From contig QXWV01000098.1 in NCBI GenBank assembly GCA_009911195.1, positions 1-64,000 on the forward strand: a stretch of 64,000 bases of DNA. The letters run 5' to 3'. Positions within the stretch are counted from its first letter, which is position 1, and every line of letters begins with the position of its first letter. Under the pieces are notes generated by a model that was not told the DNA's origin, searched no databases, and saw nothing but the letters and a program-made list of their open reading frames with translations. Source of the DNA: Lachnospiraceae bacterium (GTDB lineage: Bacteria > Bacillota > Clostridia > Lachnospirales > Lachnospiraceae). This document shows, piece after piece, positions 18,367 to 27,560 of the stretch. The position numbers and the translations under genes are program-made.

Positions 18367-18996
18367 TTATTTTGTTCCGAATATCCTGTCACCGGCATCC
18401 CCAAGCCCAGGTACAATATATCCATGGTCATTCAGCTTTTCATCCAAAGCACCAATGTACATATCCACATCGGGGTGTATCTTTTTCATCCGCTCTACCC
18501 CTTCAGGCGCTGCGATGATACACATAAAATGGATATTTTTGCACCCTTTGTCTTTCAGCATCTGGATAGCAGCCACAGATGAACCGCCCGTTGCAAGCAT
18601 AGGGTCAACCACGAACACTTCCCTTTCCGCACAGTCTGCCGGAAGCTTGCAATAATACTCTACCGGCTCCAAGGTTTCCGGGTCTCTGTATAGGCCGATA
18701 TGCCCAATCTTTGCCGCCGGGATTAATTCCAGCACACCGTCCACCATCCCTAAACCTGCGCGCAGGATGGGAACAATCGCCATTTTTTTCCCCCTTAATG
18801 CCATCACAGTTGCTTCACAAATAGGCGTCTCTATCTGAACCTCCGTCAATTTCAAATCCCGTGTAGCTTCATAACAGATGAGCATAGCAATTTCGCTGAT
18901 AGTCTGCCGGAAATCCTTTGTTCCAGTCTGTTTTCTCCTTATATAACCAATCTTGTGCTGAATTAACGGGTGGTCCATAATTACTACTTTCGCCAT
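18367..18996 (-). CDS. upp: Uracil phosphoribosyltransferase
   Basis: 209 residues, full length. The PRPP-binding loop is [10 protein letters not shown] at 131-140, with ILRAGLGM at 77-84 and the uracil site [13 protein letters not shown] near the C-terminus. It converts uracil and PRPP to UMP in pyrimidine salvage. Its Shine-Dalgarno sequence lies within the leader repeat at 19003-19090. Confidence 0.97.
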   Translation of the reverse strand: MAKVVIMDHPLIQHKIGYIRRKQTGTKDFRQTISEIAMLICYEATRDLKLTEVQIETPICEATVMALRGKKMAIVPILRAGLGMVDGVLELIPAAKIGHIGLYRDPETLEPVEYYCKLPADCAEREVFVVDPMLATGGSSVAAIQMLKDKGCKNIHFMCIIAAPEGVERMKKIHPDVDMYIGALDEKLNDHGYIVPGLGDAGDRIFGTK

Positions 18997-19002
18997 ATTT
19001 AC

Positions 19003-19090
19003 CTCATTTCTGCGCTGCTTCCTTTGTACAAATACACTTTATTCATGACAAGTTTGCGGCAAGCAACGCACAGACACAAAACTCGTTCCC
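19003..19090 (-). repeat. Leader repeat copy A, upstream of upp
   Basis: On the minus strand it reads a partial hairpin (TTTTGTGTCTGTGCG...CGCAAACTTG), a spacer, then AAGCAGCGCAGAAATGAGG and upp's ATG. The last bases supply the ribosome-binding site. It is related to copies at 21842-21903 and 24985-25090 and the core at 58656-58674. Confidence 0.6.
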
Positions 19091-19129
19091 TCCAATTCAA
19101 AGTGTTTTGCCCTATTTTTATCGGCTGCA

Positions 19130-19576
19130 TTATTTTTCTTCTTCCAGCGCGGCCAACTTCGCTACTCTCCTGCAATGCTTCTCTTCGCCGGAAAAATCAG
19201 TATCCAAAAAAGTTTCCACAATCCCCAGTGCCAGGTTTGTACCTACAATACCCGCCCCTAAAGCTAACATATTCGCATCATTGTGTTCCCTCGTAAGCCT
19301 TGCGGATACTGTATCCGCACACAGCGCACACCGGATACCCTTTATCTTATTGGCGGTAATGGATATACCGATTCCGGTAGTGCATATCACAATCCCCTTT
19401 TCACATTCACCTTTTGCCACCGCTTTGGCCGCCGCTGACCCAAACTCCGGGTAATCGCAGGATTTCGTATCCTTGCATCCAAAGTCCTTATAGGGAATCC
19501 CTCTCCCTTCCAGATACTTGACAACCTCCTGCTTCAGCTCATACCCACCATGGTCACATCCTAATGCAATACTCAT
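19130..19576 (-). CDS. rpiB: Ribose-5-phosphate isomerase B
   Basis: 148 residues from MSIALGCDHGG; GGAG lies six bases upstream of this ATG, so the longer reading from 19612 is not preferred. Active-site features are D8-H9, C65 in VICTTGIGIS and HNDAN at 98-102. It interconverts ribose 5-phosphate and ribulose 5-phosphate. It lies between tsaC and upp, all on one strand. Confidence 0.95.
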   Translation of the reverse strand: MSIALGCDHGGYELKQEVVKYLEGRGIPYKDFGCKDTKSCDYPEFGSAAAKAVAKGECEKGIVICTTGIGISITANKIKGIRCALCADTVSARLTREHNDANMLALGAGIVGTNLALGIVETFLDTDFSGEEKHCRRVAKLAALEEEK

Positions 19577-19623
19577 AGCAATCTCCATCCTCCTATCCAT
19601 TCTATCTATCATTCTTCTCGCGC

Positions 19624-20691
19624 TTATATCTGTTCCAAATGATGTCCTGCCGCTTTCAGCAGCCGGTTCATAATCGCCTGTCCAATTCCCTTGCTTCCTG
19701 TTTTGCCTTCAAAAGCTTCGGAATATATCACGGTGACCCCTTCGTCATCGAATTCCCTCAGGATACGGTACAAAGCCCTCGCTATAGTAGCCTCTTCCCC
19801 CCGGCTTCCGGCACTTTTGATGCTTCCGGCCCGGTATAGGGAAACTGTGCTGTCCGTACCGATTACGCCTACCCTTTCCCCTCTCTTTTCCATTTCTTCA
19901 CATCTTCTATTGATTTCCGCGACTACTTTTTCCTGCCTGCCGCTGATAATTGTCAAATCCCCTTGCGGCGCATAGTGCTTATACTTCATCCCCGGTGCTT
20001 TTGGAGCCTGCTTGCTTCCAGCTTCCAGTATAGCCTTATCCACGTCCACAGTTCCAAGCACATCCTCCAGCATTTCCCTGGTGATATACCCAGGGCGGAG
20101 AATCACAGGGATTCCCCCCGTCAGGTCCACAATCGTAGATTCAATGCCTATGGCAATCTCACCCCCGTCGATAATCATCTCTATCCGGCCGCCCATATCT
20201 TCCTCCACGTATTTTGCCAGCGTGGGGCTGGGCTTCCCTGAAATATTGGCACTGGGTGCAGCCACATATCCCCCGGCCGCCTGAATAAAAGCCAGAGCCG
20301 TCTTATGCCCCGGCATTCGGACCGCCACAGTATCCAGTCCGCCGGTAGTAGTATCGGGGACTTTCCCTGATTTCTTCAAAATCATCGTCAAAGGACCTGG
20401 CCAGAAAGCATCCGCCAGCTTTTTCGCCGTTTCCGGCATTTCTTCTACAATAAGGAAAATATCCTCTATCCTGCATATATGGACAATCAAAGGGTTGTCC
20501 GAAGGCCTCCCTTTGGCACGGTATATTTTTTCCGAAGCAGTTTCATCCAAAGCGTTGCCGCCGAGACCATAAACCGTCTCTGTCGGAAATGCTACCAAAC
20601 CACCCTTTTTTATGATTTCCCCCGCTTCTTTCAGGGCTTCCGGGCTGGCCTTTTCTTCCTCTATCGAAATGATTTTTGTATTCATTTGCAT
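19624..20691 (-). CDS. tsaC: L-threonylcarbamoyladenylate synthase, Sua5/YwlC type
   Basis: 355 residues, the length of the two-domain Sua5 form. The YrdC domain has FPTETVYGLGG, KGRPSDNPLIVHI and APSANISGKPSPT; a C-terminal Sua5 domain of about 110 residues follows the KHYAPQG linker. It makes the threonylcarbamoyl-AMP used for the t6A37 tRNA modification. It is the first gene of the tsaC-rpiB-upp-dCMP deaminase run. Confidence 0.95.
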   Translation of the reverse strand: MQMNTKIISIEEEKASPEALKEAGEIIKKGGLVAFPTETVYGLGGNALDETASEKIYRAKGRPSDNPLIVHICRIEDIFLIVEEMPETAKKLADAFWPGPLTMILKKSGKVPDTTTGGLDTVAVRMPGHKTALAFIQAAGGYVAAPSANISGKPSPTLAKYVEEDMGGRIEMIIDGGEIAIGIESTIVDLTGGIPVILRPGYITREMLEDVLGTVDVDKAILEAGSKQAPKAPGMKYKHYAPQGDLTIISGRQEKVVAEINRRCEEMEKRGERVGVIGTDSTVSLYRAGSIKSAGSRGEEATIARALYRILREFDDEGVTVIYSEAFEGKTGSKGIGQAIMNRLLKAAGHHLEQI

Positions 20692-21130
20692 TCACCCCGT
20701 ATAGTATACCATATATCGACTTTTTTGTCTCTATTTATGTGCGCTATTTACATATAAATGACAACGGCCAACCTTCTATAAGCCGGGGAAACGATTGAAA
20801 GCTAAACACAGCGCAGAAATGGCTGAAAAAATGAAATTAAAATTTTGAGATGAATAAAATTGGAACTTCGAGATGAATAAAATTTGAATTTTGAAATGGA
20901 TGTATAAAAATATCCGCAGGATAGAAAAACTGATTATTGGTTTGGACAAGCCGGATGGGAATATTTTTGGAAGCACATTTATTATAATATTTGACCCTGC
21001 CTTTGGAAAAGCCAAATATCCATAGGCAGGGTCATTTTATATTGAATGACAGGCCGCATTTTATATGTCAGTTTTTTCTCCATGAAAAACTTTAAAAATC
21101 CTCTGCTGCAAAGATTATTTCTTACTCTCC
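20692..21130. other. Gene-free stretch with a core leader motif, short repeats and a hairpin
   Basis: GCGCAGAAATGG at 20811-20822 on the plus strand matches the leader-repeat core but precedes only a five-codon frame. Imperfect repeats GAGATGAATAAAATT follow from 20847. GACCCTGCCT (20993-21002) and AGGCAGGGTC (21024-21033 approximately) form a perfect 10-bp stem that may end the lipoprotein transcript, although no U-run follows. No convincing gene. Confidence 0.5.
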
Positions 21131-21835
21131 TCAGCCGCTTATCCCATCCACCTTGACAATGCAAATGTGGGTTGCAGCCAGGCTGCTGCCCGAATAGCTT
21201 CCCCACACGTTTATGAACAGCCCCGCCGACATATCGGCCGCCGTCGCCTCCGTCAAATCATATCTCGCCCCTCCATCATAAATAGTTTCCACTGCAAATA
21301 ATGTATTTTCATCGTATGTAACCGCAACTTTGTTAAAACCGGAATCATCGCCTCCGATACCGGGAGAAACCATAATTTCTGATGAGCCATCCTCCTCTTC
21401 TTCTGTAATAGCTTCAATCACCGTAAGCTGCCCGTCCTTCACTTCTTTGATATCCCCTTTCAGATTAGGGTCTCCATCCGGCCATGCATTCATTGCATTT
21501 TCTCCAGCTGATTGCGCCTTTTCTCCACTCTCTGCCGCATTTCCATTACCTGCTCCACCTTCCTGGCTTCCTCCTGTTTGCGCCTCTGTATGATTCCCCT
21601 CCATAGCTGTATTGTCCTCTGCCGCACCTTCCGCAGAACCGTTTTTACTATCATTTGCAGCCAAGTCCTGCTCTTCGGCATCGTTCTGTCCCTCTTCTCC
21701 CGAAACCGGCTCACTGATGACCTCTTGGGATTCTTCCACCCCCATGTTTTCCTTTGCTCCCCCGCAGGCACATACCGCAATGCCCATAGCACATACCAAT
21801 CCTGACAGCAACATCATTTGTTTCGCTCTTTTCAT
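21131..21835 (-). CDS. Secreted lipoprotein of unknown function
   Basis: 234 residues from MKRAKQMMLL. The lipobox-like VCAC puts the lipidated cysteine at 24. A low-complexity E/G/S/N/A-rich linker (about 30-115) leads to a compact C-terminal domain ending ATHICIVKVDGISG, which I do not recognise. The reading frame continues upstream to a TTG at 21874, but that part is the leader repeat; GGAG six bases before this ATG decides the start. It stands alone, convergent to nothing nearby. Confidence 0.75.
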   Translation of the reverse strand: MKRAKQMMLLSGLVCAMGIAVCACGGAKENMGVEESQEVISEPVSGEEGQNDAEEQDLAANDSKNGSAEGAAEDNTAMEGNHTEAQTGGSQEGGAGNGNAAESGEKAQSAGENAMNAWPDGDPNLKGDIKEVKDGQLTVIEAITEEEEDGSSEIMVSPGIGGDDSGFNKVAVTYDENTLFAVETIYDGGARYDLTEATAADMSAGLFINVWGSYSGSSLAATHICIVKVDGISG

Positions 21836-21841
21836 ATTTTG

Positions 21842-21903
21842 CTCCATTTCTGCGCAGCTTTTTGTACCTGTCAAGTTTGTGGATGCTGCACAGACACAAA
21901 CTT
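21842..21903 (-). repeat. Leader repeat copy B, upstream of the lipoprotein
   Basis: Minus strand: AAGTTTGTG and CACAAACTT form a perfect 9-bp hairpin, then GACAGGTACAAA and the core AAGCTGCGCAGAAATGGAG, whose GGAG serves the lipoprotein start codon. Confidence 0.6.
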
Positions 21904-22075
21904 TACCTCTTTTCTACTCAGCTTTTATTTGCTATTATTTTTTGGTTTTGCTGATTTCTTACTGATTTTACCAATACTATCTTTAAGAAGCCTCTAAAAT
22001 ATCTTAATAAATTATAAAAACCCCAATGCTTTTCTACAGTAACATTATTCCTTTTTATGCTTCAATTACAACAAA

Positions 22076-22100
22076 ACTGGCGGCCATCCCGGCCGCCAGT
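22076..22100 (-). terminator. Terminator of the GH1-PTS-GH1 operon
   Basis: ACTGGCGGCC and GGCCGCCAGT form a perfect 10-bp stem with a five-base loop. On the minus strand it is followed by TTTTGTTG, 34 bases after the GH1 stop codon. Confidence 0.75.
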
Positions 22101-22133
22101 GAAATCCCTCATCCATTCCCTTTTTATATGCAA

Positions 22134-23579
22134 TCAATCCAAATCCGCCCCATTGGAGCCAATTACCTTTTGATACCAATAAAAGCTATCCTTCCGTATC
22201 CGCCTGCACTCTTTCACATCCGAATCAGTCCGGTCCACATAAATCAGCCCATATCTCTTCTTTACCCCGTTGGATGTGGACAATAGGTCTACCGCACTCC
22301 AGGGGCAATAGGCCAGCACTTCCACACCTTTGTCAATAGCCCTTTTGATAGCTTTGATATTTTCCCTCAGATAATCAATCCGGTAATCATCGTGTACCTT
22401 TCCGTCTTCCGTCAACGTATCATAGGCCCCCAATCCATTTTCCGTAATCATCAAAGGCTTATTATAGCGGTTATACAAATCTCTGAGCATATATTCCATG
22501 CCCTGTGGGTCAATAGCCCAATCCCAATCCGTAGTATCCAAACGGGGGTTTGCGCACATCTCATAAAATCCTGGATGAGTCTCGAAACCGGAAATCTCCC
22601 CTTTTTTCCCGGAACGGTTCACCCCACTCCACTGTATTTCCTTTTCCCCTTCTTCGCACCATTTGGCGCACTCACTGGCATAATTGTTAAGAGCCAGGAA
22701 ATCCGAAATAGCCTCGGGGTCTGCCAACAGCTCCAAATCGCCTTCTTCCATCACCGGTGCCAGCCCATGCTCCTCCAGATACATCTGAGCAGCCTTATTA
22801 TAGTGCCCTTTGAAATATATATCCGTGTAATAGTCATTCCGCAAAGCCTGGGCATTCTGCATAGCCATCACATCTTTGGGGTCAGAGGTCAGCGGGTAAA
22901 TCGGGCTATACCCCAATGGCGCCCCCGCCAACCCGCCGGGCACCAGCTCGTGTACCAGCTTATTGGCAATAGCCTGGGCCAGATTCATATGATGGTTAAT
23001 CTGATACCGTTTCTGGTTATCTTTCAGCACATCCTCCGGAATAAAGCATTTCTGAGTCCAATACTGGACAATAATACTCTGCTCATTAATTGTAGTCCAA
23101 TATTTTACCTTATCCTTAAATTCGTTAATGATATAGCGTGCAAAATGCTCAAAATCCTTAACAACCCGCCTGTCAAGCCAGCCGCCATACCGCTCCACCA
23201 AAGCCCATGGAAGGTCATAATGGTACAAAGTTACAATAGGCTCCATTCCATTGGCAATCAGTTCGTCAATAAGATTGCGGTAATACTGGATTCCCTTTTC
23301 GTTCACTGGCCCATCCCCATCCGGGAACACCCTGCTCCATGCTATGGAAAAGCGGTAGGTATTGAACCCCATCTCTTTCATAAGAGCAATATCTTCCTGG
23401 AAATGATGGTATTGGTCGCTTGCCACCTCCGCAGTGGCAAACCCGAATTTTTCAAAGCTGTCCTGGTTAATTACATCCTGCTGGCTGGCTTTCTTGCCAT
23501 CCTCTAAAGCTGCACCTTCTACCTGATAGGCACTGGTACTGGCTCCCCATAAAAATCCTTTTGGAAATTCCTTACCCAT
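22134..23579 (-). CDS. Glycoside hydrolase family 1, probable 6-phospho-beta-glucosidase
   Basis: 481 residues. Family features: FLWGASTSAYQVEGA near the N-terminus, acid/base E166 in WTTINEQS and nucleophile E380 in MITENGLGAYD. NEQ replaces the usual NEP after the acid/base. It begins 10 bases after the PTS stop codon, so it should hydrolyse the phosphorylated beta-glucoside delivered by that transporter. Substrate preference cannot be read from the sequence. Confidence 0.92.
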   Translation of the reverse strand: MGKEFPKGFLWGASTSAYQVEGAALEDGKKASQQDVINQDSFEKFGFATAEVASDQYHHFQEDIALMKEMGFNTYRFSIAWSRVFPDGDGPVNEKGIQYYRNLIDELIANGMEPIVTLYHYDLPWALVERYGGWLDRRVVKDFEHFARYIINEFKDKVKYWTTINEQSIIVQYWTQKCFIPEDVLKDNQKRYQINHHMNLAQAIANKLVHELVPGGLAGAPLGYSPIYPLTSDPKDVMAMQNAQALRNDYYTDIYFKGHYNKAAQMYLEEHGLAPVMEEGDLELLADPEAISDFLALNNYASECAKWCEEGEKEIQWSGVNRSGKKGEISGFETHPGFYEMCANPRLDTTDWDWAIDPQGMEYMLRDLYNRYNKPLMITENGLGAYDTLTEDGKVHDDYRIDYLRENIKAIKRAIDKGVEVLAYCPWSAVDLLSTSNGVKKRYGLIYVDRTDSDVKECRRIRKDSFYWYQKVIGSNGADLD

Positions 23580-23589
23580 AAATTCTCCT

Positions 23590-24978
23590 TTACTTTTTCT
23601 CTGCCCGTTTTCCTAGAATATACGTTACTGAGAAAGAAATTGCAACTGCAAGCACCATAACAATCATAGAAACTATCAGGTTGCGGAATCCTCCTCCCAT
23701 TTCCGGCGGAGTGATATATGCCGCAAAGGAGATGAAACCCGGTGTAGATACTACATACTGGGTCATTCCCAGTAGACCCGCCAGAAACCCGCCGATACCT
23801 CCGCCAATCATAGCACCGATTAAAGGATATTTCTTTACAAAAAGCACACCGTATACCCCTGGCTCTGTAATGCCGCAAAGGGCTGTAATACCTGCACCTG
23901 CGGATACAGATTTTTCTTCCGCACTCTTGGCAATCAAAGCCGCCGCCAGACATGCACCGCCTACGGCTACATTAGCCGGAGCCATTCCGGTGCAAATCAA
24001 AGGGTCACTGCCCAGTTCTTCCAGAAGCAGGAACAAAGGTACATAAGTGGCATTGTTCATACCAAAGAATACCATCCAACAAGTGGTAGCACCCACAATG
24101 GCTACGGAGAATGCCGGGATTGTCCGGTATAGTGCCAGCAGCCCACTGCTCAGCCAGGTGCCAACTGTATTTCCAATAGGCCCAAGTACGATTAAAGTTA
24201 CAGGAACTGTTATCAGCATAGTAACCAACGGTACAAAGATAGTCCGCAGATATACGGGCATATGCCTCTGTAAGAGCTTATATACCATTGCCATAAAGAG
24301 TACTCCCAAAATAATAGGAAAAATATTGGAATTATATCCTATGGCCTGAATTTTGATACCCAGAAAATCCAGCCCTTCCACTCCGTTAATCCCGCTGTAT
24401 AATAGAATTACCGCCAGGAATGCCCCCAGATATCCGTTAGATTTCAACCGGATTGCCGCACTATAGCCCACAAATACAGGCAGGAAATAGAATGCTGCCT
24501 GATTAATTGCATAAAACACCTGATATGTTCCGGAATCCGCACTGATACCGAAAAAAGTAGTGAGCAAAGTCAATACCGCACCGGTAAGCCCCCCTGCTAC
24601 CAACACTGGAATCACTGGCGAAAATGTTCCTCCGATAAAGGAAAAGATGGCATCCAATACCTTCCCCTTAGATTTATTATCCTCTTTCAAAGCATCCGGG
24701 TCCTCCACAGAGCCCCCTGCTTTAATCCCATCGTGCTTCGTCATCGCTTCATATAGGCTGGGAACATCCTGCCCTACTACAAACTGATACTCCCCATTCT
24801 GTATAATCAAGTTTAAAATCCCCGGAATCTTCTTAGCCCCTTCCTCATCCAGTTTGGAAGAATCCACAAGCTGAAGGCGCAGGCGCGTCATACAATGCGT
24901 AACATTTGCTATATTTCCTTCTCCTCCAACGGCAGCAATTACTCCGTCGGCCATAGCTGCGTAATTTTTCTTTGCCAT
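23590..24978 (-). CDS. Beta-glucoside-type PTS permease, EIIBC
   Basis: 462 residues from MAKKNYAAMADGV; the frame is open to 25083 but that part is leader repeat. The IIB domain has phospho-cysteine C29 in NVTHCMTRLRL. A linker (about 82-105) leads to a IIC domain of about ten membrane segments ending before the lysine-rich tail. There is no IIA domain and no IIA gene nearby, so a IIA must be supplied in trans. It is flanked by two GH1 enzymes in the same transcript direction. Confidence 0.93.
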   Translation of the reverse strand: MAKKNYAAMADGVIAAVGGEGNIANVTHCMTRLRLQLVDSSKLDEEGAKKIPGILNLIIQNGEYQFVVGQDVPSLYEAMTKHDGIKAGGSVEDPDALKEDNKSKGKVLDAIFSFIGGTFSPVIPVLVAGGLTGAVLTLLTTFFGISADSGTYQVFYAINQAAFYFLPVFVGYSAAIRLKSNGYLGAFLAVILLYSGINGVEGLDFLGIKIQAIGYNSNIFPIILGVLFMAMVYKLLQRHMPVYLRTIFVPLVTMLITVPVTLIVLGPIGNTVGTWLSSGLLALYRTIPAFSVAIVGATTCWMVFFGMNNATYVPLFLLLEELGSDPLICTGMAPANVAVGGACLAAALIAKSAEEKSVSAGAGITALCGITEPGVYGVLFVKKYPLIGAMIGGGIGGFLAGLLGMTQYVVSTPGFISFAAYITPPEMGGGFRNLIVSMIVMVLAVAISFSVTYILGKRAEKK

Positions 24979-24984
24979 TTTTCC

Positions 24985-25090
24985 CTCATTTCTGCGCGGC
25001 TTTTGTATCTTTGCTTTATTTAGATTGCCCAACTTCGCCAAGATTTTACACTTATCAAGTTTGCGGATGCCGCGCTGACACAAACTTGCG
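24985..25090 (-). repeat. Leader repeat copy C, upstream of the PTS gene
   Basis: Minus strand: CAAGTTTGTGTCAGCGCGGC...GCAAACTTG hairpin, an insertion of about 50 bases relative to copy B, then AAAGCCGCGCAGAAATGAGG and the PTS start. It lies inside an operon, between the upstream GH1 gene and the PTS gene. Confidence 0.6.
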
Positions 25091-25140
25091 GATGAAAGGC
25101 TTGGAAATCTTTCATATTTTACATTTTCCGTTTTTCCTTT

Positions 25141-26610
25141 TCAGTCCTTCTTTGAAAAATCTCTCCAGTCCTCCATATCATATCCCCAATCCTGTCCATT
25201 GGACTTAATCAGCCTGGAATACCACTCGAAGGAATCCTTCTTATACCGTTTCAAATCCCCCTGCTCCTCATCGGTAGTATTTACAAAAACAATACCATAT
25301 CGCTTTGCCATGCCATTTCCAGTACTTAACAAATCTGTAAAGCTCCAGAAATTAAAGCCAAATACCTCGACGCCATCCTGGATAGCCAAGCCAATGTTAT
25401 AAGCATATTCCCTCAAATATTTAATGCGGTAATCATCATGTATTTTTCCATCCTCACCCAGCTTCTCGTGGGCACCATATCCGGCTTCCGTAATCACCAT
25501 CGGTAAATGGTAATGATTCCAAAGATATCTCAGCGAGTACCTCATGCTCACCGGGTCAATATGCCAGTCCCAATCTGTCACTTCCACATATGGGTTGCGG
25601 TCCAGGGCATATTCTCCAGGTAAGTTAGGATATACAAAGTCGCCCTTGATTCCGGTCTTATTTAACCCAATCTCTTGCCTATAGCTATTATCAGGAGCTT
25701 TTCCTATATCGCTCCGATAGCAGTTTACAGCAATAAAATCAATTTTTGCCTGAGCAATCAACTCCATATCCCCATCCTGAATCTGAGGGTCAATATTGTT
25801 TTCTTTCCAGTAATTTTTCACAAAAGTACTGTATTCCCGATAAACATATAAGTCATCCCATATTTTCTGCGTCAACTCCTCGGCATTCATAGCCCCAATT
25901 TGGTCCTCCGGTTTCCCACTGGCTGGATAAATGGGTACATACCCCGGAACCGGGCCAATTTTACCGCCTTCCACCAGTTCATGGCAAGCTAAAACTGCCC
26001 TGGCATGGCAAAGGTTCATAATGTGGTTCACCTGCCATTTTTCCTCAAACCAGTTGGTACAGCCCTTGGAAACGCCCAGCCAGTCACCATAGATAATCTG
26101 CATATTCTGCTCGTTGATAGATAGCCAGTATTTTACCCGGTCTCCAAAATTTTCAAAGCATACTCTGCAATAATATTCAAATTCATCGATAATCGCGCGG
26201 TTGTGCCACCCACCAAACTTTTCGTCCACCCAGCAGGGCATATCATAATGATATAAGGTAATAATAGGCTCAATACCAGCATCCTTTAGTTCATTAGTCA
26301 GGTTATTGTAAAAAGCAATACCCTCCGGGTTCACCTTTCTGTCCGCAGCCGGTATAATCCTCGACCATGATAAAGAAAAGCGATAGCTGGTAAATCCGCA
26401 CTCTTTCATCAAAGCCACATCTTCTTTATAATGATGATAATGGTCACAGGCAACAGAATTATCCGTATAAGGTTTCTTCGTCTGGGAATTCAAGTCGATA
26501 ATCGCCTGCGTCCTGCCCCCTTCCAAGGTTGCCCCTTCACACTGCCAGGCTGCGCTGCTGGCCCCCCACAGAAATCCTTCCGGGAAAACCGGATTGTTTT
26601 TATGTTTCAT
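25141..26610 (-). CDS. Glycoside hydrolase family 1, second enzyme of the PTS operon
   Basis: 489 residues with FLWGASSAAWQCEGA, acid/base E167 in WLSINEQNM and nucleophile E375 in MVITEAGYGAHEK. The conserved TENG motif reads TEAG here, an unusual change next to the nucleophile. AAGGAGG precedes the ATG. It is promoter-proximal in the operon, divergent from the RpiR regulator. It is clearly a distinct paralogue of the GH1 at 22134-23579, suggesting two related phospho-glycosides. Confidence 0.9.
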   Translation of the reverse strand: MKHKNNPVFPEGFLWGASSAAWQCEGATLEGGRTQAIIDLNSQTKKPYTDNSVACDHYHHYKEDVALMKECGFTSYRFSLSWSRIIPAADRKVNPEGIAFYNNLTNELKDAGIEPIITLYHYDMPCWVDEKFGGWHNRAIIDEFEYYCRVCFENFGDRVKYWLSINEQNMQIIYGDWLGVSKGCTNWFEEKWQVNHIMNLCHARAVLACHELVEGGKIGPVPGYVPIYPASGKPEDQIGAMNAEELTQKIWDDLYVYREYSTFVKNYWKENNIDPQIQDGDMELIAQAKIDFIAVNCYRSDIGKAPDNSYRQEIGLNKTGIKGDFVYPNLPGEYALDRNPYVEVTDWDWHIDPVSMRYSLRYLWNHYHLPMVITEAGYGAHEKLGEDGKIHDDYRIKYLREYAYNIGLAIQDGVEVFGFNFWSFTDLLSTGNGMAKRYGIVFVNTTDEEQGDLKRYKKDSFEWYSRLIKSNGQDWGYDMEDWRDFSKKD

Positions 26611-26611
26611 A

Positions 26612-26685
26612 TTGAAACGCCTCCTTCTTTATAGTTTGAACTGTTACTACCATCATAAATTTTTTAAAAGGCTCTTGCGTTTCAA
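26612..26685. promoter_or_regulatory. Inverted repeat between GH1 and rpiR genes, probable operator
   Basis: TTGAAACGC (26612-26620) and GCGTTTCAA (26677-26685) are perfect 9-base inverted half-sites 56 bases apart. The first lies between the GH1 Shine-Dalgarno and its start; the second abuts the -35 of the regulator promoter. Looping or separate binding by the RpiR protein is inferred. Confidence 0.5.
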
Positions 26686-26686
26686 C

Positions 26687-26715
26687 TTGTGATACCAAAC
26701 AAAAAATGATATAAT
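26687..26715 (+). promoter_or_regulatory. Promoter of the RpiR-family regulator
   Basis: TTGTGA (26687-26692), 17 bases, TATAAT (26710-26715). The ATG is at 26722, only six bases after the -10, so transcription should start at or next to the start codon. Confidence 0.65.
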
Positions 26716-26721
26716 TTACCC

Positions 26722-27555
26722 ATGAAAAATATACAAAACACCCCAGAATATAACATAAGGCGGTTCGATTTGTTTGCAATTTTGCTATCCGTAGTCAATG
26801 ACGAAAATACCGCTAACAATACAAACCGGGTTATTGCCGACTATCTGCTCCGAAATCTGCACCGCTTGAACATTCTTACCATTTACGATGTGGCAGAGGA
26901 ATGTTTTGTGTCCAGAAGTTCTATCCACCGCTTTCTGCGGCAGATTGGATTTGACCAGTTTAGTTATCTCGGAAAATATATCCAGGATTCCTACCAGCAT
27001 TACCAAGCTTATTATGACTATGTAAACCGGGAAAAATTTATTGATGAAGTGAAATCCAAAATGAATGACATGATGGATGACATTTCGCAGTTTTCCGATA
27101 CGGATGCCGTAAAAAAACTGGTGGAATTAATCCACAGCTATGAAAAAGTTTATATGCTGATTGCCAGCACTTCCGGCAGTGCCGCCACTCATTTTCAGGA
27201 AGAACTGCTCACCATCGGCAAGCTTATTTATGTGAAAACAAGCGCCCATGTGGATGTTAATTCCTTTACCGAACTGGATGAGAATGCCCTTTTGATTACC
27301 TGTTCCGTTACGGGCAATTATGCCTTCGCAGTATCTAACACACTGGAAAATGTAAGCGCTGCAAAGATTTTGATTACCTTAAACCACACGGAAGTATTTA
27401 AGAAGCATTATGACAAAATCATTTATATGAGTAAATTAGTCCAAAGCGATAATTCCATCCATTCCAATGGTCTCCGGGACGTATATACAAAGTATGGGCT
27501 ACTTTTCTTCTTGGATATTGTTTACCATCAATATGTAAAAGAATATGTAAAATAA
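26722..27555 (+). CDS. RpiR/MurR-family transcriptional regulator
   Basis: 277 residues. An N-terminal helix-turn-helix (about 35-85, TIYDVAEECFVSRSSIHRFLRQIGF) is followed by a SIS sugar-phosphate-binding domain (about 120-250, VYMLIASTSGSAATHFQEELL). This family senses phosphosugars. Its divergent position suggests it controls the GH1-PTS-GH1 operon. The promoter spacing implies a leaderless message, and no Shine-Dalgarno site precedes the ATG. Confidence 0.9.
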   Translation: MKNIQNTPEYNIRRFDLFAILLSVVNDENTANNTNRVIADYLLRNLHRLNILTIYDVAEECFVSRSSIHRFLRQIGFDQFSYLGKYIQDSYQHYQAYYDYVNREKFIDEVKSKMNDMMDDISQFSDTDAVKKLVELIHSYEKVYMLIASTSGSAATHFQEELLTIGKLIYVKTSAHVDVNSFTELDENALLITCSVTGNYAFAVSNTLENVSAAKILITLNHTEVFKKHYDKIIYMSKLVQSDNSIHSNGLRDVYTKYGLLFFLDIVYHQYVKEYVK

Positions 27556-27560
27556 CAAAA

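Noticed and set aside
22392-23507. 371-codon plus-strand open frame opposite the first GH1 gene
   Set aside because: Fully contained within a well-supported GH1 gene, with no family similarity.
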